From NCBI GenBank assembly GCA_045652245.1, contig JAZRTY010000022.1, positions 1 to 64,000 of the forward strand: 64,000 nt of DNA, written 5' to 3'. The translations under genes were made by a program, and so were the position numbers. Each line of letters begins with the position of its first letter. The stretch's first letter is position 1. Below are positions 48,722-56,997 of this stretch, in pieces. This DNA is from SIG622 sp045652245. GTDB lineage: Bacteria; Bacillota; Clostridia; Oscillospirales; CAG-382. The notes under the pieces are model-generated. The model searched no databases, was not told the DNA's origin, and saw only the letters and a list, made by a program, of their open reading frames with translations.

Positions 48722-50134
48722 TCAGAATCCAAAATAGTTCTTTGTGTTGTAGTAGCTGATATCAGCAACAATCTTACCTGCCAGTTCAAGATCATTCGGG
48801 TATTCGCCACGTTCAATAAGACCACCTATATAGTCACAGAGAATTCTTCTGAAATATTCGTGACGTGTGTAGGAGAGGAAGGAACGTGAGTCGGTCAGCA
48901 TTCCTACAAAGTTTGCAAGCACACCTGTTGCAGCAAAGGACTTGAGCTGGTCACGCATACCCTCAAGATGGTCATTGAACCACCACGCAGAGCCATGCTG
49001 AATTCTGCTCTTTATACCCTTTTTGTTTTCCTGGAAGCAGCCGCACATGGTGTCAATAGCTGCATTCTCAATAGGATTGAGCGAATAGAAAATCATCTTC
49101 GGGATAGAGTCCTCACCCTCAAGTGCATTGAGGAATGCAAGACCGTTTCTTATGCAGTCAAAAGATGCGATACTGTCAAAGCCTCTGTCAGGACCCTGTG
49201 CTTTGAAGTTCTTGTCGCTGTTATTTCTGATTGTGCCGTAATGAAGCTGCATTACCCAGTCCCTCTTGTTAAATTCCCTTGCAAAGAACATAAGAAGGAA
49301 TGTCTTATACTTGTCAGCTTCCTCAATTGTAACCTTTTCACCCGAAAGAGCCTTCTTGAGTATTGCATCAGCCTCGTTCTTTTCACAGGGAGAATAAACA
49401 AGATAATCAAGACCGTGGTCAGAGGTGAGACATCCGAGAGACGCAAAGAAATCAATTCTTGCAGTATAAACAGAAAGAAGTGAATCTATATCGGTAATCT
49501 CGGTATTTTCGCTGTTTCCGAGAACCTTTATGTAATCAGCAAAACCGTCCTTATCGATATTTACACCCTTGTCGGGTCTGAATGCAGGAATAACCTTTGT
49601 TTTGAAGCTTTCATCCTTTTTGATTTCGATATGCCATTTAAGGTCATCGGCAGGGTCGTCTGTTGTGCAGATTGTTTCAACATTTGAAGAAGCGATAATC
49701 TGCTTGACGCTCATTTTTCCACTTGTGATTTTTTCGTTACAGGTGTCATATATTTCCTTGCAAGTTGCAGGCGAAAGCGGCTTTGTAATACCGAAGTAAC
49801 GGGCAAGCTCTAAGTGTGTCCAATGATAAAGGGGATTTCCGATAAGTCCCGGCATGGTTGCAGCCCACGCTTCAAACTTTTCATAATCAGAGCTGTCCTT
49901 ACCTGTTATCATTTCTTCCGGATAACCACAAGCTCGTATTGCTCTCCACTTGTAATGGTCGCCGCCAAGCCAGCATTCGGTAATATTGCTGAATTCCTTA
50001 TCCTTTGCAATTTCCTCGGGATTGATGTGACAATGATAGTCAATAATCGGCAGGTCCTTTGCATAATGGTCGTAAAGATACTGTGCTGTTTTTGTTGACA
50101 GGATAAAATCCTTGCCCATAAACTTCTTTTTCAT
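48722..50134 (-). CDS. uxaC: glucuronate isomerase
   Basis: Isomerises D-glucuronate to D-fructuronate and D-galacturonate to D-tagaturonate. The 470-residue enzyme has the IIDYHCHINPEEIA metal motif, NITECWLGGDHYKWRA, CTTDDPADDL and a QHGSAWWFNDHLEGM-like C-terminal region. GAAAGGAAT-type ribosome site before ATG 50134. It lies downstream of apbE (30 bp) on the same strand. With kduD in the same window this shows uronate catabolism. Confidence 0.95.
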   Translation of the reverse strand: MKKKFMGKDFILSTKTAQYLYDHYAKDLPIIDYHCHINPEEIAKDKEFSNITECWLGGDHYKWRAIRACGYPEEMITGKDSSDYEKFEAWAATMPGLIGNPLYHWTHLELARYFGITKPLSPATCKEIYDTCNEKITSGKMSVKQIIASSNVETICTTDDPADDLKWHIEIKKDESFKTKVIPAFRPDKGVNIDKDGFADYIKVLGNSENTEITDIDSLLSVYTARIDFFASLGCLTSDHGLDYLVYSPCEKNEADAILKKALSGEKVTIEEADKYKTFLLMFFAREFNKRDWVMQLHYGTIRNNSDKNFKAQGPDRGFDSIASFDCIRNGLAFLNALEGEDSIPKMIFYSLNPIENAAIDTMCGCFQENKKGIKSRIQHGSAWWFNDHLEGMRDQLKSFAATGVLANFVGMLTDSRSFLSYTRHEYFRRILCDYIGGLIERGEYPNDLELAGKIVADISYYNTKNYFGF

Positions 50135-50164
50135 TGTGAAATTCCTTTCATTTATATGTTATAT

Positions 50165-51181
50165 TTATTGTTTACTGATATAAATACAGTTGTTTTGCAT
50201 ACCTTTTGCGTTTTTGCCTTGTGTAAATGACTTCGAAATACCCTTTGTAGCATAAAGATTGCCGTCTTTTGTAATAAGGAGCATTTCAAAATCATATAAA
50301 TCCTTTTTGTAAAACTCAATAGCTTTTTCCTTGCCCATTACAAAAAGTGCAGTTGAAAGAGCGTCGGATAAAACTCCGTCACCCGATATTACAACCGTAC
50401 TTTCAAGGTCATTTTCTACAGGGAAACCTGTTTCGGGGCTGAAAATGTGATGATAACGCACTCCGTCTTTTTCAAAAAATCTCTCATACGCACCCGATAC
50501 CGAAATGTAAGCATCTGAAAGAGAAATAGTACCTATGATTTCCTGTGTGGCAAAGGGGTTTTTTATTCCGATATTCCAGATTTTGCCGTTTTCGTTCTTT
50601 CCGATACAGGCAATACTGCCACCAAAGGAAATGAGCGCATTTTCGACACCCTTTGATTTAAGATTATTTATAGCCTTCTGCGAACTGTAGCCTTTTGCAA
50701 TTCCGCCAAGGTCAAGTTGTACGTTTTGCGAGGTACTGATGAAATTTTCGGATGTGATTTTTTGCTTTTTTATATCGGATATTACCATTGCAAGCTCATT
50801 TTTATCGGGGATTGTCGGATTTTCACCGGTAATGTTCCAAAGTGACGAAACTTTCCCAAGAAAAGGGGAGAAAGCACCACCTGTCTTTTCAGATATGTCA
50901 AGCGCATATTCTATTAAAGAGACAGTTTCAGGTTTCGGTGTAAAATCTTCTTTTCTGTTCAGCCTTGAAATTTCACTATCCGGAATTGTCCTTGAAAGGA
51001 TTTTTTCGTCAGAGTAAATTTCCTTTTCGATATCTCGCAAAACAGATGTATCCTCACAGTCTGCCTCTGCCAGAATAAAGGTATTCATAGCAAAAAAGTT
51101 TGTTTCTTTATAGCTTTGTGTGCAGGAGGAAAAAAGGAATACCGACAAAATCAAAAGGCTTATTAGCTTTGTAATTTTCAT
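50165..51181 (-). CDS. apbE: FAD:protein FMN transferase (ApbE)
   Basis: Attaches FMN covalently to Thr/Ser of extracytosolic redox proteins. The 338-residue protein is a lipoprotein (LFLFSSC lipobox, Cys about residue 20). Family motifs: TNFFAMNTFILAEA, LDLGGIAKGYSSQKAI and SGAYERFFEKDGVRYHHIFSPETGFP. The start overlaps the Gx gene stop by 4 bp (ATGA), so translation is coupled. Confidence 0.93.
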   Translation of the reverse strand: MKITKLISLLILSVFLFSSCTQSYKETNFFAMNTFILAEADCEDTSVLRDIEKEIYSDEKILSRTIPDSEISRLNRKEDFTPKPETVSLIEYALDISEKTGGAFSPFLGKVSSLWNITGENPTIPDKNELAMVISDIKKQKITSENFISTSQNVQLDLGGIAKGYSSQKAINNLKSKGVENALISFGGSIACIGKNENGKIWNIGIKNPFATQEIIGTISLSDAYISVSGAYERFFEKDGVRYHHIFSPETGFPVENDLESTVVISGDGVLSDALSTALFVMGKEKAIEFYKKDLYDFEMLLITKDGNLYATKGISKSFTQGKNAKGMQNNCIYISKQ

Positions 51182-51687
51182 TTTTTACATAATCTCCGTA
51201 ATATAGGCTCTGTTTTATTCATTATAAAGCCCGTGATTCCTCCTGTTATACAGGAGAAAAACAAAAGTGGTGGTAAAATCGCAAGTGCTGCCGTACTTAA
51301 AGTCAGCACGCAGCTTGCTATTACCTGACCTGTTGCGTGAAAAAATGCAGAAAGAGCTGATATTCCGATAAAGGAAAGATACCTGTTATACAGCTTATAT
51401 GTAAAAAGCAAGGAAATATAAGCTGAAAAAGTACCGACAAGAGAAATAAAGAAAGAGCTGATATTTCCGAAAGTCAAAAAGACAACCGATACCTTGAGTA
51501 AGGCTACGAGCAGGGCAGTCCTTTTTCCGACAAGAAAAAATGCCGTCATAATTGCAATATTTGCAAAGCCGAGTTTCAGACCCGGTATCGGAATAAAAGC
51601 AGTAATCGGGAGTAAGTTTTCAAGTACCGAAAGACCGATAGACACAGACGCAAGAATTGCACATACCGTAAGAGTTCTTGTTTTCAT
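51178..51687 (-). CDS. Gx transporter family membrane protein
   Basis: The 169-residue protein has about five helices and belongs to the Hpre_diP_synt_I/Gx family (ENLLPITAFIPIPGLKLGFANIA motif). Members neighbour Rnf and ApbE genes and are thought to move a precursor or cofactor. ATG 51687 follows GGGAG; the frame to 51732 overlaps the NusG-II gene. It is coupled to apbE and lies 14 bp after the NusG-II gene. Confidence 0.8.
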   Translation of the reverse strand: MKTRTLTVCAILASVSIGLSVLENLLPITAFIPIPGLKLGFANIAIMTAFFLVGKRTALLVALLKVSVVFLTFGNISSFFISLVGTFSAYISLLFTYKLYNRYLSFIGISALSAFFHATGQVIASCVLTLSTAALAILPPLLFFSCITGGITGFIMNKTEPILRRLCKK

Positions 51688-51700
51688 AAACACTCTCCCT

Positions 51701-52078
51701 TCAGCCAACGACCGTGTCGTAGTCAGAGTCACTGTTTTCAGCTCTCAGGATGATTTTCTTCGGCACACATACAATACTTCCGCCATTTTTCGTAACAGGC
51801 TGCATCTTCTGACAGGTCTTGTCGGGACAGTCTGTACTTTTGATATAGACCTTTCCGTTAAGAACCGATATAACAGTACCCTCAATACCGAAGTAATCCT
51901 CGTTTTCGGAAAGTGAAAATTTGTGCACTTCTTTTCCGTCGCAAAAAAGTATGACTTTATCAAAATTTTCAGAGACAGAAAAGGTCTGACCGATAAATAA
52001 AACAGCAGACAACAGCAAAAGCACGAAACATAAAACAATATCGCCGATATACTTCTTTTCAAATTTTTTAATGTTCAT
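51701..52078 (-). CDS. NusG domain II-containing protein
   Basis: The 125-residue protein has an N-terminal membrane helix (about residues 13-33) and an extracytosolic NusG-II beta domain with the DCPDKTCQKMQPVTKNGGSIVCVPKKI segment (two Cys that may disulfide or bind metal). It overlaps the MBL gene by 11 bp and precedes the Gx and ApbE genes, the usual set in Clostridia. Precise function is unknown. Confidence 0.82.
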   Translation of the reverse strand: MNIKKFEKKYIGDIVLCFVLLLLSAVLFIGQTFSVSENFDKVILFCDGKEVHKFSLSENEDYFGIEGTVISVLNGKVYIKSTDCPDKTCQKMQPVTKNGGSIVCVPKKIILRAENSDSDYDTVVG

Positions 52079-52697
52079 TATTCAAATAGTAATTGTGAAG
52101 CTTTTCACTAAAAAGTGTTGTACTCGGTCCGTGTCCGGCATATAGAACATAGTCCTTTTGTAATGCCGTTATTTTTAAAAGAGAGGCCTTCATCTCCTGA
52201 TTATTTCCACCGGGCAAATCGGTTCTGCCGATACAACGGGCAAAAAGCGTATCACCCGTGACAATAAAATCGTCACTTATATAAAGGCAAGAACCGGGAG
52301 TGTGTCCGGGAGTACTCATAACTGTGACTGTTTCCTTGCCAATCTGCACAGTGTCGTTATCTTCAAGAGATATAACCTCAATTTCGGGATTTACGGTATA
52401 TTCAACACCTGTTGCAAGACGTGACAGATTTTTTGAAATGTCATACAAAGAAGGCAAATCCCCTCTGTGTACATAAACAGGACAATTTGCCAAGGCGACA
52501 AGCTCGTTTACGGCACAAATGTGGTCAAAGTGCGTGTGAGTCAACAGTATCTTTTCGATTTTTAATCCCTTGTCACGTACTCTGTTATATATGCCCTCTG
52601 CGTCATTTGCGGGATCAACTACAGCACAAGAGCTGCCGCTTACCAGAATATAACAGTTTGCTTCTCTGTTTTTAGGTAAAATAGTTATTATTTCCAT
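52068..52697 (-). CDS. MBL-fold metallo-hydrolase
   Basis: The 209-residue protein has the MBL Zn motif THTHFDHICAV (H-x-H-x-D-H), TPGHTPGSCLY, and GDTLFARCIGRTDLPGG with the terminal GHGPSTT. This is the YqgX/GloB-like pattern. Substrate may be a thioester or glutathione conjugate, not determinable here. GGAGA precedes ATG 52697. It starts the overlapping group MBL-NusG-II-Gx-ApbE downstream of valS. Confidence 0.88.
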   Translation of the reverse strand: MEIITILPKNREANCYILVSGSSCAVVDPANDAEGIYNRVRDKGLKIEKILLTHTHFDHICAVNELVALANCPVYVHRGDLPSLYDISKNLSRLATGVEYTVNPEIEVISLEDNDTVQIGKETVTVMSTPGHTPGSCLYISDDFIVTGDTLFARCIGRTDLPGGNNQEMKASLLKITALQKDYVLYAGHGPSTTLFSEKLHNYYLNNEH

Positions 52698-52710
52698 TTT
52701 TCTCCAAAGA

Positions 52711-52743
52711 CTCGGTATATGTCAGGATATGACATATACCGAG
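52711..52743. terminator. hairpin between valS and MBL gene
   Basis: CTCGGTATATGTCA (52711-52724) pairs with TGACATATACCGAG (52730-52743). The minus-strand U-run is poor, so it may be a processing or attenuation structure rather than a full terminator. Confidence 0.5.
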
Positions 52744-52753
52744 CTGTTTTAAT

Positions 52754-55372
52754 TTAAAGATTTGCGAGCATTTCCTCGATATTTTTAAGCTGTGAGGTGT
52801 ACTTTTCAAGCTTTTCCTTCTCTCCTGCAATTACCTTTTCTGGAGCTTTAGCAACAAATTCTGCGTTGCCGAGCTTTTTCTGTACTCTTTCGATTTCGGA
52901 AAGTGCCACTTCTTTTTCCTTTGTAAGTCTTGCTCTTTCCTTTTCTGTGTCGATAATGTCGCTCATAGGAATAAAGAACTTTGCGCTGTCTGTAACAATG
53001 CTGACAGCCTTATCGTCGTCACACTTAGGCGCAAATACAACCTCAGATGCACTTGCAAGCTTCTGGAAGAATACAGAAGTGCTGTCATTGAAGGCATCGG
53101 CAGCATCAGTTACTATAATGAGCTTAGCCTTTCTCGACGGAGGAACATTCATCTCAGCTCTGCGATTTCTGATAGCACGGATAGCATCGATAATCTTACC
53201 CATTGCCTTTTCGTCATTTTCAAAGCAGAGAGCGTCATTTGCCTTCGGCCACTCAGATACGATAATAGGCTCGTTTTCGATTGCAAGAGTCTGCCATATT
53301 TCCTCGGAAATAAAGGGCATAAACGGATGGAGCATACGCAGAGTATTTGAAAGAACATATGCAAGTACACTCTGTGCTCTCTTGTTTGTATCTGTACCCT
53401 TTTCAAAAAGTCTCGGCTTTACAAGCTCGATATACCAGTCACAGAAGTAATCCCAGATGAAGTCGTAAAGCTTCTTTGCAGCAATACCAAGCTCGAAATT
53501 ATCAAGATTTGCCGTGATTTCGGAAATTGTGTTGTTGAGAAGTGAAAGAATCCACTTATCCTCTATTTCAAGCTTTTCGGGAATTTCTGCCTTTGTATCG
53601 TCGTCAAGATTGAGAAGTACAAATCTTGCAGCATTCCAAATTTTGTTTGCAAAAGCACGTGAGGCTTCAACCTTCTTGTCAGAATATCTCATATCGTTTC
53701 CGGGTGAGTTACCTGTAACAAGAGTAAATCTCAGCGCATCTGCTCCGTATTTATCGATTATTTCAAGTGGGTCAACACCGTTACCGAGCGACTTTGACAT
53801 CTTTCTGCCCTGTTCATCACGAACAAGACCGTGAATGAATACATGCTCAAATGGTTCCTTTCCTGTGTGCTCAAGAGATGAGAATACCATTCTTGAAACC
53901 CAGAAGAATATTATATCATAACCGGTAACGAGAGTGTTTGTCGGGAAGTAGTAGGAAAGATCCTCTGTTTTCTTCGGCCAGCCCATAGTAGAGAAGGGCC
54001 AGAGTGCTGAAGAGAACCATGTATCAAGAACGTCCTCCTCCTGACGAAGGGGAGCTCCACACTTTGAACAGGTGTCAAGATGCTCTTTAGATACGAACAT
54101 TTCGCCACACTTGTCGCAGTAGTAGGCAGGAATTCTGTGTCCCCACCAGAGCTGACGGGAAATACACCAGTCGTGTACATTTTCCATCCAGTTTGTATAT
54201 ATCTTTGAAAATCTGTCGGGAACAAATTTAACAGTTCCGTTGTTTACTACCTCAAGAGCGGGAACGGCAAGCGGTTGCATCTTTACAAACCACTGATTTG
54301 AGGTTGTAGGCTCAACTGTTGTCTTACATCTGTAGCAGGTACCTACATTGTGAGAGTATTCCTCGGTCTTGATAAGAAGTCCGAGCTCCTTGAGATCTTC
54401 AATCATCTGCTTGCGGCACTCATATCTGTCAAGTCCTTCGTACTTGCCTGCATAGGAGTTCATTGTGGCGTCGTCGTTCATAACCTTGATTTGCTCAAGA
54501 CCATGTCTTTGACCCACAAGGAAGTCATTAGGGTCGTGTGCAGGTGTGATTTTTACACAGCCTGTACCGAAGTCCTTTTCAACGTAGCTGTCAGCAATAA
54601 TCGGAATTTCTCTGCCTACAAGCGGGAGAATGAGTGTCTTTCCGACAAGATGTGTGAATCTTTCGTCCTCGGGGTTAACTGCCACTGCAGTATCACCGAA
54701 AAGTGTTTCAGGTCTTGTTGTAGCAATAGTTAAGTATTCATCGCTGTCCTTTATCGGATACTTGATGTACCAGAATGCACCTGCCTGCTCGCTGTATTCA
54801 ACCTCGGCATCAGAAAGGGCTGTTGTACAGTGAGGACACCAGTTGATGATTCTGTTGCCTCTGTAAATAAGTCCCTTGTTGTAAAGGTTTACGAATACTT
54901 CCTTTACAGCTTCCGAGCAGCCCTCGTCCATAGTAAAGCGTTCACGGGTCCAGTCGCAGGAACAACCAAGCTTTTTGAGCTGGCTAATAATTCTGTCGCC
55001 GTATTTGTTTTTCCAGTCCCATACACGTTCAAGGAATTTTTCTCTGCCAAGGTCATATCTTGTGAGATTTTCCTCCTTGCGAAGAGCCTCCTCAACCTTA
55101 ATCTGAGTAGCAATACCTGCATGGTCAGTACCCGGTATCCAGAGTGCATCAAAGCCCTGGAGTCTCTTGTATCTGATAAGTATATCCTGAAGTGTTTCGT
55201 CAAGGGCGTGTCCCATATGGAGCTGTCCTGTAACGTTTGGTGGGGGAATAACGATAGAGTAGGGCTTACCCTTCTTGCCTGTGGGGGTGAAGTAACCACC
55301 GTCTGTCCACATTTTGTAAATTCTGTCCTCAACTCCGTGAGGGCTGTACTGTTTTTCAAGCTCTTTTGCCAT
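52754..55372 (-). CDS. valS: valyl-tRNA synthetase
   Basis: The 872-residue class I synthetase has HMGH at residues 52-55, KMSKS near residue 520, an editing insertion (TTRPETLFGDTAVAVNP), a zinc-like CYRCKTTVEP and YYCDKCGEMF, and a C-terminal coiled coil. It lies 24 bp after DUF1015, so no T-box fits in the gap and valine control would have to act from the upstream promoter. Confidence 0.97.
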   Translation of the reverse strand: MAKELEKQYSPHGVEDRIYKMWTDGGYFTPTGKKGKPYSIVIPPPNVTGQLHMGHALDETLQDILIRYKRLQGFDALWIPGTDHAGIATQIKVEEALRKEENLTRYDLGREKFLERVWDWKNKYGDRIISQLKKLGCSCDWTRERFTMDEGCSEAVKEVFVNLYNKGLIYRGNRIINWCPHCTTALSDAEVEYSEQAGAFWYIKYPIKDSDEYLTIATTRPETLFGDTAVAVNPEDERFTHLVGKTLILPLVGREIPIIADSYVEKDFGTGCVKITPAHDPNDFLVGQRHGLEQIKVMNDDATMNSYAGKYEGLDRYECRKQMIEDLKELGLLIKTEEYSHNVGTCYRCKTTVEPTTSNQWFVKMQPLAVPALEVVNNGTVKFVPDRFSKIYTNWMENVHDWCISRQLWWGHRIPAYYCDKCGEMFVSKEHLDTCSKCGAPLRQEEDVLDTWFSSALWPFSTMGWPKKTEDLSYYFPTNTLVTGYDIIFFWVSRMVFSSLEHTGKEPFEHVFIHGLVRDEQGRKMSKSLGNGVDPLEIIDKYGADALRFTLVTGNSPGNDMRYSDKKVEASRAFANKIWNAARFVLLNLDDDTKAEIPEKLEIEDKWILSLLNNTISEITANLDNFELGIAAKKLYDFIWDYFCDWYIELVKPRLFEKGTDTNKRAQSVLAYVLSNTLRMLHPFMPFISEEIWQTLAIENEPIIVSEWPKANDALCFENDEKAMGKIIDAIRAIRNRRAEMNVPPSRKAKLIIVTDAADAFNDSTSVFFQKLASASEVVFAPKCDDDKAVSIVTDSAKFFIPMSDIIDTEKERARLTKEKEVALSEIERVQKKLGNAEFVAKAPEKVIAGEKEKLEKYTSQLKNIEEMLANL

Positions 55373-55396
55373 TTTTATAACTCCTTTAAGTTTAAA

Positions 55397-56686
55397 TCAG
55401 TCTTCGTAGAATTTGTTCATAACAAGTCCCGTAATAAGCTTCGGATAGAAGTAGGTTGATTTCTGAGGCATCTTGTCGCCTGCAGTTGCAACATCCTTTA
55501 TCTGACGTACCTTTGTAGCATTTATTACGAATGAGCAGTTGTATTTGCCGCTGTTTACAACATCAATTGCTTCATCATAATCTCTTGTGTAATTCAGATT
55601 TATCTGATTTGCCATATTTTCCTTGTCAATACCGAAAATTCTCTCAAGGATAAGAGAATGAAGAATTGACACATCAAGCTCACGGTAAGCCTGAGAGCGT
55701 TCCTTCATCATATCGAAAATTACCGACTGCGTGTGTTCGTTATCTTTAAGAGTAAGAAGATATGCGCCGTCTCCGTCGTAATAACCGAAAACAGTCTTGT
55801 CGGTATTTTCTGCAAGAGCCTTTTTAAGGCAATTCTTGCAAGCTTTCTTCTCGATAGTGAAGAATTCCTCCATCTTTGAAAGAGCTTCTTGCGAATTGAA
55901 GTTTTCAAGGTCCTTTACAAGCCTGTGAGTCGGGAATACCACAAGTCCTTCGTGGTCGATGTCACATAAGAACATCATACAGTAGTTTGCAGCATCATTC
56001 TCGTCGCTTATTTTACCCTCGTCAAGCAATTTCTTCTTGAAGTTGAGAGCAGTTTCATATCTGTGATGACCGTCGGCAATATAAAGCTTCTTATCAAGAA
56101 ATGCCTTTTCGATGAATGCAATTTCAGCTTCGTCGTAAATACACCAAAGACGCTGAATTACTCCGTCATCGGCAGCAAATTCAATATCGGGCTTTCTTTC
56201 AGACAAGGAATCAATCTTGTTACGGATACACCTTTCCTCGTCTGTATACATAGAATAGATTGCCGAGAAGTTGCAGTAGGTACTGCTCATAAGATTGAAT
56301 CTGTCCTGCTTTGCCTTTGAGAGGGTTTCCTCGTGAGGAAGTACAACCCCTTCCGAAAAATCTGTGAGTCTGACTCGTGAATAAATACCCTTTATTTTAT
56401 GTACGGCACCGATTGCGGAAAATTCCTCCTCGTAGATATAAAGCCCGTTTTTGTCATCTGTTTTTAAGATTCCTTTTTCAAGCATACTGCAAAGTGTCGC
56501 GCCTGCCTCCTTGTAAGGCTCGTCGCCCCTGGGTAACTCCAGACGGACTATGTTGTTTTCACTTGCAAGAAGAAGTGCTTTCCTTTCCTCTTCGCTGATA
56601 ATGTCGTAAGGGGGACATACATTTTTACAAATGTCACCTGCTTTTTCTGTGTAACGAAGGGCAGGGAATGCTTTGATTTGTGCCAT
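55397..56686 (-). CDS. DUF1015 family protein
   Basis: The 429-residue protein has the DUF1015 pattern: KAFPALRYTEKAGDICKNVCPPYDIIS, VLPHEETLSKAKQDRFNLM, YIADGHHRYETALNFKK and FPTHRLV. Function is unknown, but members are widespread in anaerobes. The ATG at 56686 is preceded by TTTTGGAGG, and the in-frame TTG at 56698 overlaps that site. It is the first gene of the transcript leading to valS. Confidence 0.88.
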   Translation of the reverse strand: MAQIKAFPALRYTEKAGDICKNVCPPYDIISEEERKALLLASENNIVRLELPRGDEPYKEAGATLCSMLEKGILKTDDKNGLYIYEEEFSAIGAVHKIKGIYSRVRLTDFSEGVVLPHEETLSKAKQDRFNLMSSTYCNFSAIYSMYTDEERCIRNKIDSLSERKPDIEFAADDGVIQRLWCIYDEAEIAFIEKAFLDKKLYIADGHHRYETALNFKKKLLDEGKISDENDAANYCMMFLCDIDHEGLVVFPTHRLVKDLENFNSQEALSKMEEFFTIEKKACKNCLKKALAENTDKTVFGYYDGDGAYLLTLKDNEHTQSVIFDMMKERSQAYRELDVSILHSLILERIFGIDKENMANQINLNYTRDYDEAIDVVNSGKYNCSFVINATKVRQIKDVATAGDKMPQKSTYFYPKLITGLVMNKFYED

Positions 56687-56727
56687 ATAAACCTCCAAAA
56701 CTGAAATTTTTGAAAAATCTACCTATT

Positions 56728-56756
56728 AGTATATCACAAAATTTATGCAATTTCAA
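56728..56756 (-). promoter_or_regulatory. sigma-A promoter of DUF1015-valS transcript
   Basis: On the minus strand TTGAAA (complement of 56751-56756), 17-bp spacer, TATACT (complement of 56728-56733). Confidence 0.65.
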
Positions 56757-56928
56757 GCATTTTCCGAACTTTTTTAGAATTTCTCCAAAAAATATGTAAA
56801 CCCACTTCTTGCAGGGAAAAACAATTCCGATTTGATTTATGAGTGTAGTCAAATTCTACAAAAAACCGAGGAATTTTGTAGCATTTTAACCAAAAACAAA
56901 AAAAGAGGTCAATTCTTTGAAAAAATTA

Positions 56929-56957
56929 TTGATTTTTAAATTCTGTTATGGTATAAT
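56929..56957 (+). promoter_or_regulatory. sigma-A promoter of giant repeat protein
   Basis: TTGATT (56929-56934), 17-bp spacer, TATAAT (56952-56957). Between the two divergent promoters only a weak CTACAAAA/TTTTGTAG hairpin (about 56857-56882) is seen. Confidence 0.7.
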
Positions 56958-56997
56958 CACTATGTATATCACTATTTTTTCAAAGGAGTATAGAAAA

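Noticed and set aside
55375..55396. T-box or valine-responsive leader before valS
   Set aside because: The gap between DUF1015 and valS is only 24 bp; there is no room for a T-box.
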